Source: Zhihengliuella salsuginis (GTDB taxonomy: Bacteria > Actinomycetota > Actinomycetes > Actinomycetales > Micrococcaceae). From it: DNA of 64,000 nucleotides. Below, piece after piece: positions 44,113 to 52,764 of the stretch. The notes below the pieces were generated by a model that worked only from the letters and a program-made list of their open reading frames with translations, made no database searches and had not been told where the DNA came from. Position numbers and translations under genes: made by a program. Position 1 is the first letter of the stretch. Each line of letters begins with the position of its first letter. The stretch covers positions 175,807-239,806 of the forward strand of contig NZ_BMXK01000006.1 in NCBI RefSeq assembly GCF_014651715.1, read 5' to 3'.

Positions 44113-45728
44113 TCTTCGCCGTCGCCGTTCTCGGCAGTTTCCTCCTCTACCTGGTGATCGGCATCGTCGTCGGTCGCAAGGTCAAGAACAAATCCGACTA
44201 CTATGTCGCCGGCCGGTCCGCGCCGACGCTGCTCGTCGCGGGCACGCTTGTGGCCTCGTACATGTCGACGGTCGCTTTTCTGGGAGAGTTCGGCTACGCG
44301 TTCGATGGGTTCGCCGTGCCGATGCTCCTGCTCATCGTGCTGAACATCGCAGGCTACGTCGTCGGTGTGCTCGGCTTCGGCAGATACCTGCGACGTGCCG
44401 AGGTCCTCACCGTTCCCGAGTTCTTCGGTAGACGAGTCGACTCGCAGGCGGTTCGGAGCATCGCCGGCGTCATGGTGGTTCTCGGCATCGGGCTCTACCT
44501 GGTCGCGGTCACGCAGGGTCTCTCCCTGGTCATCTCCGAGCTCCTCGGCTGGCCGACGTGGGTGACCGTCATCGTCGTGTGGGTCGCCTACTCGGTCTTC
44601 ACGCTGCTCTCGGGCTCCAAAGGCGTGCTCATCAACGACACGATCATGTTCCTGATCTTCACGGTCGTCGGAATTCTCGGCATGGCCTGGGTCTTCGCGC
44701 GAGCAGGCGGGCCGCAGGAGGCGATGGCAAAGATGACTGCCCTCGTCGACAAGCCTGACGGCTTGAGCTGGACCGGCGCGTCCGGTCTCGACTCTTCGTT
44801 CGGCAGCGGCGCCGAGGTCTTGATCTGGGCGCTCACGCTCGGCGTCGTCTGGATGGCCGTGGTCGCCGTCAGCCCGTGGCAGTCGAGCCGCTACCTCATG
44901 GCGAAGAACGAACACGTGGCCACCCGCAGCGGGTTCATCGCCATGACCACTGTCGGAGTCCTCTACGCTTTCCTGATGTTCGGGGCATTCGCGATCAACC
45001 TGTTCGCTCCCGATATCGACCGATCGGAGCTGGCCTTCATCTGGGCTGCTCAGAATCTCATGCCTCCCGTGCTCGGGGTACTCGCTGTGACCGGTGTCGT
45101 CGCTGCGGCCCTGTCGTCCGCTTCGACATTCCTCTCGCTGATCGGATTCAGCGCGGCAAACGACATCTTCGCCGCGCGCTCGCAAGACGGCGAGAACGAG
45201 GCCGCAGCGCTGAAGAAGTCCCGCATCGTGATGCTGTGCGCCGGCGTGGCTGTCCTTCTCGCGACGTTGTGGGCGCCCGCCGGGGTGCTCACGATCGGCT
45301 ACTTCGCGGCGACACTCTTCGCGGCAGCGTGGGGCCCCCTGGCCGTCTGGTCCATACGGGGCCGCAAGCTGACCGCGGCAGGTGCTGCGTCGGGCATGAT
45401 CGCGGGATTCGTCGGAGTGGGCATCCTCAACGGGATGCAGGACTTCGGAGGCATCACTCTTCCCGTATGGGCGAACCCGGTGGTGATCGGATTCGCGCTC
45501 AGCATCATGGCCACCTTGATCGGGAACCGGGTCGGTCAACACAGCGCCGCCGCGGACGCCTTCCTGCGGAAGATCCACAAGATCCCCGCGGAGGACGTGT
45601 CGACGGCACGTGTTCGGACCACCCGCCGGGTCGCCTTGGCATCGGCGACCACGTTCGTGGTGCTCCTGGGCCTTTTCATCGCCTACTACGTCGTGCCGAT
45701 GTCGGATGCGGTGTCTGCGGCACCCTGA
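44109..45728 (+). CDS. Sodium:solute symporter (SSS family)
   Basis: 539 residues, about 13 membrane helices. Signature segments: KSDYYVAGRSAPTLLVAGTLVASYMSTVAFLG near the start, the SGSKGVLINDTIMF helix and AALSSASTFLSLIGFSAANDIF (sodium-binding helix 8 region). Coupled to the small subunit. Substrate is unknown; the neighbourhood suggests a sugar, sugar acid or monocarboxylate. GC looks lower than in flanking genes, a hint of separate origin. Confidence 0.87.
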   Translation: MIFAVAVLGSFLLYLVIGIVVGRKVKNKSDYYVAGRSAPTLLVAGTLVASYMSTVAFLGEFGYAFDGFAVPMLLLIVLNIAGYVVGVLGFGRYLRRAEVLTVPEFFGRRVDSQAVRSIAGVMVVLGIGLYLVAVTQGLSLVISELLGWPTWVTVIVVWVAYSVFTLLSGSKGVLINDTIMFLIFTVVGILGMAWVFARAGGPQEAMAKMTALVDKPDGLSWTGASGLDSSFGSGAEVLIWALTLGVVWMAVVAVSPWQSSRYLMAKNEHVATRSGFIAMTTVGVLYAFLMFGAFAINLFAPDIDRSELAFIWAAQNLMPPVLGVLAVTGVVAAALSSASTFLSLIGFSAANDIFAARSQDGENEAAALKKSRIVMLCAGVAVLLATLWAPAGVLTIGYFAATLFAAAWGPLAVWSIRGRKLTAAGAASGMIAGFVGVGILNGMQDFGGITLPVWANPVVIGFALSIMATLIGNRVGQHSAAADAFLRKIHKIPAEDVSTARVRTTRRVALASATTFVVLLGLFIAYYVVPMSDAVSAAP

Positions 45729-45791
45729 CTCCTTGAAGCGGGCGCAGGTTGGTTTCGCCGCGCATCCGGCACCGACCGGGCCGGAGACAAA

Positions 45792-45829
45792 ACGGCTCCC
45801 GTGTCCTCAGTTGAGAACACGGGAGCCGT
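45792..45829. terminator. Two-way terminator between symporter and M24 gene
   Basis: A 13-bp perfect stem (45792-45804 with 45817-45829), extended inside by CTCA/TGAG, between convergent genes. An A-run precedes it on the left, giving a T-run for the minus-strand transcript. Confidence 0.8.
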
Positions 45830-45858
45830 CGTCAGAGAGCGAGTGGCGCTGCCGCCCT

Positions 45859-46989
45859 CTATCGGCGCAGCACCGCCGGGCGCTTCACGCCGGCGACCTC
45901 GACGCTGGGCCAGCGCGGGTCGACGCTGAGGACCTCGAGGGTTGTCTCGCCGTCGACCGCGGTGAGCAGGACCGTGTCCTCGACCTTCGCGACCAGGCCC
46001 GTGGCCGGGTCCGCGCCGGAGGGGTTCCAGGCGAAGGCCTGCTGGTCCACGATCGGATCGGTCACGCCCGGCTCGAGGCGCGGGTCGCGGCCGTTGTAGC
46101 CGGCGGCCCCGCCCTGGTGGTGCAGCGTCCACTCGTCGTCGGCGAAGCCGTGCGCCGGGTAGGACGCCTGGATGGCCGGCAGCACGGCGTCCATCGTGGC
46201 GCCCGGGGCGAGCTGGGCGAAGATGTCCGCCTCCACCTCGAGGATGCGCGCGTCCAGGTCCTCCTCGCCGTCCAGAGGCTCGCCGAACGTGACCCAGCGG
46301 GTGACGTTCGCGATGAGGCCGTGGCGCCGCGCGCAAACGACCGCCATGGCGCGGCGGCCGATCGGCGCGTCGGTGGGCAGCGGGTGCCGGTGCTCCGCGC
46401 GGGAGGCTCCGGAGACCAGCAGGACCACGGGGTCGGCGCCGAACTCGATGATCCGCCGCCCCAGTTCCGAGGCGAGCTCCATCTCCGTGGTCTCCTCGGT
46501 CACCTCCGTCAGCACGTCGGTGAGGGCGGCCGCGGCGTCCCGGCACAGGCTGCGGTAGCGCTCGACCTCGACCGGCAGCAGCGACGCGCGGGCCGCCCGC
46601 AGCTCGTCGCCGACGGCGTCTTCGGCCAGCACCACCCAGTCGTTCGCCTGCGGGTACCAGGAGGCCAGGTCGGCCAGGTTCCCGTGCCACGGCAGCTCGT
46701 GCACGGTGACCCCGTCGGTGCCGCCGAGCTCCTCGGCCTGCAGGCGCGCGGACTCGTTGACGAACAGGCCGACCTCGGCCCCGCCGCGGTGCACCAGAGC
46801 CGCCGCGATGGGCGCCCCGGCGAGCGAGATGTGGACGCGGGAGCCGCCCAGGTACCAGGTCAGGGCGGCGGTGGAGGTCAGCAGCACGGCGTCCGCCTGG
46901 TGCGATTCCAGGATCTCGACGACCCGTGCCTGTTTGGCGGCGTGCTCGGTGGCCAGCTTGTCGAACTCTTCGGTGGGCAGGATGCTCAT
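45859..46989 (-). CDS. M24 (pita-bread) family protein with degenerate metal site
   Basis: 376 residues with the creatinase/prolidase two-domain plan (N-terminal TSTAALTWYLGGSRVHIS; C-terminal pita-bread). The metal-binding positions look replaced: RRAMAVVCARRHGLIANVTRWVTFG has Cys/Ala and Asn where prolidases have two Asp, and WNPSG stands where E-P is expected, although VEDTVLLT is kept. It may act like creatinase, a non-metal hydrolase. Last gene of a five-gene operon with sugar oxidoreductases, 19 bp after the PmoA-fused one. Confidence 0.72.
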   Translation of the reverse strand: MSILPTEEFDKLATEHAAKQARVVEILESHQADAVLLTSTAALTWYLGGSRVHISLAGAPIAAALVHRGGAEVGLFVNESARLQAEELGGTDGVTVHELPWHGNLADLASWYPQANDWVVLAEDAVGDELRAARASLLPVEVERYRSLCRDAAAALTDVLTEVTEETTEMELASELGRRIIEFGADPVVLLVSGASRAEHRHPLPTDAPIGRRAMAVVCARRHGLIANVTRWVTFGEPLDGEEDLDARILEVEADIFAQLAPGATMDAVLPAIQASYPAHGFADDEWTLHHQGGAAGYNGRDPRLEPGVTDPIVDQQAFAWNPSGADPATGLVAKVEDTVLLTAVDGETTLEVLSVDPRWPSVEVAGVKRPAVLRR

Positions 46990-47008
46990 GATGACTTTCG
47001 GTAGGAGG

Positions 47009-49174
47009 TCAGCGGGTGGATGCGGCGGTGGCGGGGGAGGCCGCGGAGCCGGCGGTGCGTGCCGGCGCGGCGGCGAGCAGCCGTTCGATCTCCTCGCGGT
47101 CGTACCGGCCGTCGAGGACGAGCGTGCGCACACGGCGGCGGACCGGGACTCCGGGCTCGGCGATGACGGGGGCGTCCCACGCCAGCGAGGCGCCGACGCC
47201 CGGGTAGCCGGCGCAGCGGACGAACCACGGGTCCGCGTCCGCGGAGACGAACACGAGCGTCGCCGGGCCGCGCCCCGAGCCGGCTTCGGGCTCGGCTGAG
47301 GTGCCGGCCAGCGGGTGGCCGTCGTTCGAGTCGAAGTCCGCGGTGACGGCGAGCCAGTCGCTGACCGTGCCGTGCACCGCCTCCTCGCCCGCCGCGTCGG
47401 CGGTGAAGATGTCCGCGTCGGCGATCGCCGGCAGGCGCCAGAAGAACCCGCCGTAGCCGCCGCCGGCGCGCCCGTTCGAACCGGGGCTGCCGAGGGACAC
47501 CGGCCGGTCGACGGCGGGGGTGAGCGAGAAGTCGACGTCGAGCTCCCAGCCGGCCGCGCCGCCGTCGCGGACGTACCGCGTGCGGACCTGGCGGTCCTCG
47601 GCGAGGAGGGCGGCGCCGTCGTGCCCGACCCATTCGAGCCGCGCCCGGAGGCGCTGGCCGCACGTGCCGGCCTCGTCGGCGTCGTCGATGACGGACTCGG
47701 AGACGGTGCGGATGCGGCCGTGGTCCGCGCGCCAGACGTAGCGGCCGGCGTCGCGGGTAAAGGTTCGCCCGCCCCAGAAGTTGCAGCCGTCGACGTCCTG
47801 CAGGGCCACCGAGACGCCGAGGTGCCAGGTGTGGTCAAGCGGCTGCTGGTCGGTGACGACGACGCCGGAGAGCGTGCGCACCCGGTCCAGGAACGGGCGG
47901 GGCCCGTTGGTCGCGGAGATGTCCTTGCCGGTGCGCAGGTCGGCGATCCGCACCGGGAGGGCGGACCCGGCGGGCGTGACCGCGAGCGTGCCGGAGGAGG
48001 CCGGGGGCGCGGCCCAGGGGGCGCCGAGGGAGGAGAACGTGGTCGTGCCCTTGACGGCCCGGTCGATCAGCTGGTCGATGTGCGGGACCACGGGGTGCTC
48101 GTCGTCGCCCTCGCCCTCGAACGTGACGTGCTCGGGGCGGATCTGCGCCGGGGCGTCAGCCGTGCGGATGGCCTCCAGCACGCGCATGAACGCCCCCGTG
48201 CTCGCCAGCGGCGAGAGCAGGGCGTCCGCGGCGCCGGCGCGCACGTCGATGAGGTTCTCGAGCAGGTTGGTGCGCCCGAACGTGGTCCGGCCGCCGCGGC
48301 CGGCCGCCGGAGCGTCCGGGTTCGGCGTGATGACCAGCTCGTCGCGCGTGTAGTAGAGGACGGCCTCGCCCTCGGTGCCGTAGATCGTGATCCAGGGGTC
48401 GTTCGTCTCGACCGCGCACACCGTGAGCGCGCACGTGACGTCGACGCCGGCCGTGGTCTTCAGCCGGATGGTGGTGGTGTCGTCGGCCTCGATCCGGTGC
48501 GCGTGGTGCAGTTCGGTCGCCAGTTCTGCGACGTCGTCGGCCGCCTTGGCGCCGGCGATGTGCAGGGCCGTCTGGACGGCGTGGGCGAGCGGGTTGGTGG
48601 CGACACCGTCGACCACCTGCACGCCGTTCAGCACGCGGTGACCGGCCCAGGGGGCGCGGTCGTAGTAGCTGCGGGTGCGGATCCAGTTGCCGCTCGCGCC
48701 GACGCTGCGCAGCGTCCCGATGGGCCCCTCGGAGCCGTCGGCGGGGGAGAGGATCTCAGCGATCTCGTCGAGGGCGTGGGAGCCGATCGACTGGAAGCCG
48801 ACCTGCACGCGCGCCCCGGCGGCGTCGGCCGCGGCCAGGAGTGCGGTGTACTGCTCGAGCGTCGCCGTCGGCGGCTTCTCCAGGTACAGGTCGGCGCCGA
48901 ACTCGAGGGCGCGCAGGGCGAGGTCGTAATGGGTGTTGATGGGGGTGGAGACGATCACGACGTCGGGGCGCAGCCCGGCGTCGGCGACCTCGTCGAGCGA
49001 GGTGAAGACCGGGGTGTCCGCGCCGCGGACCTCGGGGCCCGGGTCGTTGAAATCGACGCCCGCGAGCAGCCGCATCTTGCCGAGGGCGACGAGGCGCTCG
49101 ATGTTGATCAGGTGCTGCCGGCCGAAGCCGTTCAGTCCCACCAGTACGACGCCGGCCGGCTGCTTCTGTGCCAT
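47009..49174 (-). CDS. Gfo/Idh/MocA oxidoreductase fused to a PmoA-like (DUF6807) domain
   Basis: 721 residues. The N-terminal oxidoreductase (1 to about 380) has VVLVGLNGFGRQHLINI, LYLEKPPTA, and a C-terminal substrate domain. From about 400 a PmoA/DUF6807-like domain follows (VTDQQPLDHTWHLGVSVALQDVDGCNFWGG, then GYGGFFWRLPA). The two are usually separate neighbouring genes; here they are one polypeptide. The PmoA-like domain's activity is not established. Probable sugar oxidation step. The start MAQKQPAGVVLVG at 49174 is followed by the operon order isomerase upstream, M24 downstream. Confidence 0.78.
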   Translation of the reverse strand: MAQKQPAGVVLVGLNGFGRQHLINIERLVALGKMRLLAGVDFNDPGPEVRGADTPVFTSLDEVADAGLRPDVVIVSTPINTHYDLALRALEFGADLYLEKPPTATLEQYTALLAAADAAGARVQVGFQSIGSHALDEIAEILSPADGSEGPIGTLRSVGASGNWIRTRSYYDRAPWAGHRVLNGVQVVDGVATNPLAHAVQTALHIAGAKAADDVAELATELHHAHRIEADDTTTIRLKTTAGVDVTCALTVCAVETNDPWITIYGTEGEAVLYYTRDELVITPNPDAPAAGRGGRTTFGRTNLLENLIDVRAGAADALLSPLASTGAFMRVLEAIRTADAPAQIRPEHVTFEGEGDDEHPVVPHIDQLIDRAVKGTTTFSSLGAPWAAPPASSGTLAVTPAGSALPVRIADLRTGKDISATNGPRPFLDRVRTLSGVVVTDQQPLDHTWHLGVSVALQDVDGCNFWGGRTFTRDAGRYVWRADHGRIRTVSESVIDDADEAGTCGQRLRARLEWVGHDGAALLAEDRQVRTRYVRDGGAAGWELDVDFSLTPAVDRPVSLGSPGSNGRAGGGYGGFFWRLPAIADADIFTADAAGEEAVHGTVSDWLAVTADFDSNDGHPLAGTSAEPEAGSGRGPATLVFVSADADPWFVRCAGYPGVGASLAWDAPVIAEPGVPVRRRVRTLVLDGRYDREEIERLLAAAPARTAGSAASPATAASTR

Positions 49175-49255
49175 CTCTTACCTCTTCGTTCGTCTCGGTC
49201 GTTCGTCGGTGCCCGCCCCGGCGCGTGCCGGGGCGGGGACCACCAGAACACCGGC

Positions 49256-50179
49256 TCAGAGGCCGGCGGCGGCGTTGGCGGGCGCGTTGGCGCCGGCCGC
49301 TTCCAGGTGCGGGAGCACGAGCTCCGCGTACCGTTCCTTCATCGTGGCCAGGGTGGTCTTCGCGTCCTGGTTGTTGATCTCCGCGTTGAAGATCTCCACC
49401 TCGACGGGGCCGGTGTAGCCGGCCTGAGCCGTCCACGCGGACAGCGACGCGAAGTCGATGTACCCGTCACCCATCATGCCGCGTGATTTCAGTGCGTCAG
49501 AAGCGATCGGCAGGTTGAAATCGCACACCTGGTAGCTGGCGAGCCGGCCCTCGGCCCCGGCGCGAGCGATCTGCTCGCGCACCTGCGGGTCCCAGTAGAC
49601 GTGGAACGTGTCCACGACGACGGCGACCGCGTCGGCCGGCAGCGGCGCGGTGATGTCGAGCGCCTGTCCGAGCGTCGAGAGGACGGCCCGGTCGGCCGCG
49701 TACATCGGGTGCAGCGGCTCGAGCACCAGCTTGACGCCGTGCTCCTGCGCGTACGGCACCAGCTCGGCGAGCCGGTCGCCCACGCGGGCGCGGGCGCCGG
49801 CGATGTCCTTGTCAGCACGGTCGCCCTCGCCGCCGAGCACGTGGGCCGCCGCGGGCAGGCCGCCGACCACCATGATCAGGCTGTCGGTGCCGATGGTCGC
49901 GGCCTCGCGGATCGCCGCCCGATTGGATTCCAGCGCGGCGGCCCGGGCCTGCGGTCCCGTGGCCGTGAGGAAGCCCCCGCGGCAGAGGGTCGAGGCCTTG
50001 AGCCCGGCCTCGGCGATGATCTTCGCCGCGGCCTCGGCGCCGCCGGCGCCGTCGAGCAGGTGGCGCCACGGGCCGATGTGTGTCAGCCCGGCCTCGGCGG
50101 TGGCCTCGACGGCCTGGCGCAGGTCCAGGTTCGGCGTGGTGCCCGTGTTCAGCGCGAGCGGGAAGTCGGCGGCGCTCAT
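49256..50179 (-). CDS. Sugar phosphate isomerase/epimerase (AP-endonuclease 2 fold)
   Basis: 307 residues, xylose-isomerase-like TIM barrel. Likely metal ligands: Glu in LVLEPLHPMY, Asp/His in VVVDTFHVYWD, and Glu in PVEVEIFNAE. These enzymes isomerise keto sugars or, beside Gfo/Idh partners, split 3-keto-glycosides. ATG 50179 overlaps the stop of the DUF993 gene (ATGA), so translation is coupled. Confidence 0.8.
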   Translation of the reverse strand: MSAADFPLALNTGTTPNLDLRQAVEATAEAGLTHIGPWRHLLDGAGGAEAAAKIIAEAGLKASTLCRGGFLTATGPQARAAALESNRAAIREAATIGTDSLIMVVGGLPAAAHVLGGEGDRADKDIAGARARVGDRLAELVPYAQEHGVKLVLEPLHPMYAADRAVLSTLGQALDITAPLPADAVAVVVDTFHVYWDPQVREQIARAGAEGRLASYQVCDFNLPIASDALKSRGMMGDGYIDFASLSAWTAQAGYTGPVEVEIFNAEINNQDAKTTLATMKERYAELVLPHLEAAGANAPANAAAGL

Positions 50180-51456
50180 GCGTCGGCCCCCTTCTGGTCG
50201 ATGCCGTACACGGCCAGCAGCTGGCGCATGCGCCCGGCCGCGAGCTCCGGCTTCAGCAGCAGACCGGCCCGGTCGGCGAGTACGAACGTGTGGGCGAGGT
50301 GGGCGATCGAGCGGCCCGAGTGCAGACCGCCGACCATCTGGAACCCGGGCTGGTGGCCGTTCAGCCACGCCAGGAACGCGATGCCCGTCTTGTAGTAGAG
50401 CGTCGGCGCGGAGAAGATGTGCTGGCCGAGCTCGCGGGTCGAGTCGAGGATCGCGCGGCCGCGCTCGTCCTCGCCGGCGTCGTACGCCTGCAGCGCCGTC
50501 GACGCCGCCGGGTAGATCGCCGCGAAGATGCCCAGCAGGGCGTCCGAGTGCAACTCGCCGTCGCCGTGGATGAGCTCCGGGTAGTTGAAGTCGTCACCGG
50601 TGTAGAGGCGGACGCCCGCCGGCAGGGCCGCGCGCAGCCGGGTCTCGTGCTCGGCGTCCAGCAGCGACACCTTCACGCCGTCGACCTTCTCCGCGTGCTC
50701 CGTGATCAGCTGCAGGAAGGTCTCCGTGGCGGCGGCGACGTCGTCGCTGCCCCAGTAGCCGGCCAGCGCCGGGTCGAACATCGGGCCGAGCCAGTGCAGG
50801 ATGACCGGCTGCTTCGCCGCGGTTAGCAGCTTGGAGTAGACGCCCAGGTAGTCCTCGGGGCTCGTGGCGACCTTGGCGAGGGCGCGCGAGCACATGATGA
50901 TCGTCTTCGCGCCGGAGGCCTCGACGACGTCGAGCATCTCGAGGTAGGCGCCCGTCACGGCCGCCAGGCCCGCGGGTCCGGCGGAGACGGCGGCCGGGTC
51001 CAGCTGGTCGGTGCCGGCGCCGCAGGAGACGAGGTCGCGGACGGTCTTGCCGGCCAGCGCCGGGTACGTCCCCGAGGCGACGACGTCGGCCGCCTCGGCC
51101 GCGGAGCGCCGGATCAGCTCGCAGGTGGCCGCGTAGTCGAGGCCCATGCCGCGCTGGGCGGTGTCCATGGCGTCGGCGACGCCGAGCCCGTAGGACCACA
51201 GCTCGTGGCGGTAGGCCAGCGTCGCGTCCCAGTCGAGCTCGGCCGCCGCTCCCGGGGTGTTGTCCGCCGTCACGACCGGCACGACGTGCGCGGCCGCGTA
51301 GACGTGGCGGGAGGTGATCGGCGTGCTCGGCCGCGTGAAGGGGCCGAGCTCCGGGTGCGCCGATCCGGTCATCCGGTACTCGTGGGTGCCGCCGGCGGCG
51401 GAGAACGCCGGCAGGGTGAGGGCGGGCAGCGAGGTCAGGGTCGTCGTCGTACTCAC
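50176..51456 (-). CDS. DUF993 family protein (aldolase-like TIM barrel)
   Basis: 426 residues. Family-typical segments: PSTPITSRHVYAAAHVVP, RQ/AQRGMGLDYAATCELI, PVILHWLGPMFDPAL, and HSGRSIAHLAHTFVLAD near the end. DUF993 proteins resemble dihydrodipicolinate-synthase-type barrels and sit in sugar operons with Gfo/Idh enzymes; no reaction is established. Start is GTG 51456, overlapping the upstream oxidoreductase stop. Confidence 0.78.
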   Translation of the reverse strand: MSTTTTLTSLPALTLPAFSAAGGTHEYRMTGSAHPELGPFTRPSTPITSRHVYAAAHVVPVVTADNTPGAAAELDWDATLAYRHELWSYGLGVADAMDTAQRGMGLDYAATCELIRRSAAEAADVVASGTYPALAGKTVRDLVSCGAGTDQLDPAAVSAGPAGLAAVTGAYLEMLDVVEASGAKTIIMCSRALAKVATSPEDYLGVYSKLLTAAKQPVILHWLGPMFDPALAGYWGSDDVAAATETFLQLITEHAEKVDGVKVSLLDAEHETRLRAALPAGVRLYTGDDFNYPELIHGDGELHSDALLGIFAAIYPAASTALQAYDAGEDERGRAILDSTRELGQHIFSAPTLYYKTGIAFLAWLNGHQPGFQMVGGLHSGRSIAHLAHTFVLADRAGLLLKPELAAGRMRQLLAVYGIDQKGADA

Positions 51457-52619
51457 AGCGAGATCTCCGGGACGTCGAGGGTGCGGCGCTCGGCGGCCGA
51501 CTGCAGGCCCAGCTCGGCGAGCTGGACGCCGCGGGCGGCCGAGAGCAGGCCGAAGCGGTGCTCGCGGCCGGCGACGGCGTCGGCGAGGAACTCCTCCCAC
51601 TGCAGCTTGAAGCCGTTGTCGAGGTCGCCGTTCGCCGGGACCTCGGACCACTGGTCGCGGAACGACTCCGTGACCGGTAGGTCCGGGTTCCAGACCGGCT
51701 TGGGGGTGTGGGCGCGCTGCTGGGCGACGCACTTGTTCAGGCCCGCGACGGCGGAACCGTGGGTGCCGTCGATCTGGAACTCGACCAGCTCGTCGCGGTA
51801 GACGCGGACGGCCCAGGAGGAGTTGATCTGCGCGACGACGTCGTCTCCATTCGGGGTCTCGAGCTCGAAGATGCCGTAGGCGGCGTCGTCGGCGGTCGCG
51901 TCGTAGGCCTCGCCCTTCTCGTCCCAGCGGGTCGGGATGTGGGTGGCGGTCTTGGAGTTCACGGACTTCACCTTGCCGATGATGCCCTCCATGACGTAGT
52001 TCCAGTGGCAGTACATGTCGGTGGTCATCGACCCGCCGTCGGCCAGCCGGTAGTTCCAGGACGGGCGCTGGGCCTCCTGGATCTCGCCCTCGAAGACCCA
52101 GTAGCCGAACTCGCCGCGCATCGAGAGGATGCGGCCGAAGAAGCCCTCGTCCACCAGACGGCGCAGCTTGACCAGGCCGGGCAGGTAGAGCTTGTCGTGC
52201 ACGACGCCGGCGGTGATGCCGGCCGTCTGCGCCTGGCGGGCCAGGTCGACGGCCTCGGTCAGGGTCTCGGCGGTCGGCTTCTCCGTGAAGACGTGCTTCC
52301 CGGCGGCGATGGCCTTGGAGAGCGTCTGGTAGCGCAGGGACGTCATCGAGGCGTCGAAGACGACGTCGACGGAGGGGTCGTTGATCATCGCGTCGAGGTC
52401 GGTGGTGTAGTGCTCGACGTCGTGCAGCTCGGCCAGTTCCTTGATCTTGGCTTCGTTGCGGCCGATCAGGATGGGTTCCACCGTCACGCGGGAGCCGTCG
52501 GCCAGCGTGATGCCGCCCTGGTCGCGGATCGGGAGGATCGAGCGGAGCAGGTGCTGGCGGTAGCCCATGCGGCCGGTGATGCCGTTCATGGCGATGCGAA
52601 GGACACGGGTCTCGGACAT
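51453..52619 (-). CDS. Gfo/Idh/MocA-family oxidoreductase
   Basis: 388 residues. Rossmann domain starts RIAMNGITGRMGYRQHLL; HVFTEKPTA is the conserved EKP; GVVHDKLYLPGLVKL and the GGSMTTDMYCHWNYV segment form the active-site domain. First gene of the five-gene minus-strand operon, with ATG 52619 behind GAGGAG. Divergent from LacI regulator 1 with a LacI-type operator between. Probably NAD(P)-dependent oxidation of the imported sugar. Confidence 0.82.
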   Translation of the reverse strand: MSETRVLRIAMNGITGRMGYRQHLLRSILPIRDQGGITLADGSRVTVEPILIGRNEAKIKELAELHDVEHYTTDLDAMINDPSVDVVFDASMTSLRYQTLSKAIAAGKHVFTEKPTAETLTEAVDLARQAQTAGITAGVVHDKLYLPGLVKLRRLVDEGFFGRILSMRGEFGYWVFEGEIQEAQRPSWNYRLADGGSMTTDMYCHWNYVMEGIIGKVKSVNSKTATHIPTRWDEKGEAYDATADDAAYGIFELETPNGDDVVAQINSSWAVRVYRDELVEFQIDGTHGSAVAGLNKCVAQQRAHTPKPVWNPDLPVTESFRDQWSEVPANGDLDNGFKLQWEEFLADAVAGREHRFGLLSAARGVQLAELGLQSAAERRTLDVPEISL

Positions 52620-52661
52620 GTCGGGACTCCTCGGAGGTGATCTAGAATAAACGAATAGATG

Positions 52662-52675
52662 GGAATGCGCTTTCC
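52662..52675. promoter_or_regulatory. LacI-type operator between oxidoreductase operon and LacI 1
   Basis: GGAATGCGCTTTCC, 43 bp from the oxidoreductase start and 90 bp from the LacI start. Its position implies control of the operon and autoregulation by the adjacent LacI protein. Confidence 0.65.
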
Positions 52676-52764
52676 AAGGTAGTGTCGAGGTGATCAACGT
52701 GTCAACTGTCACACGAGAGAAATCGTGGCCCCGTCGTTCTCCGGGCCGGAAGGGAGGCCAGGCA

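Noticed and set aside
49256..50368. Longer start for the isomerase
   Set aside because: The extension overlaps the DUF993 gene in another frame; the ATG at 50179 forms a clean ATGA overlap and starts the barrel.
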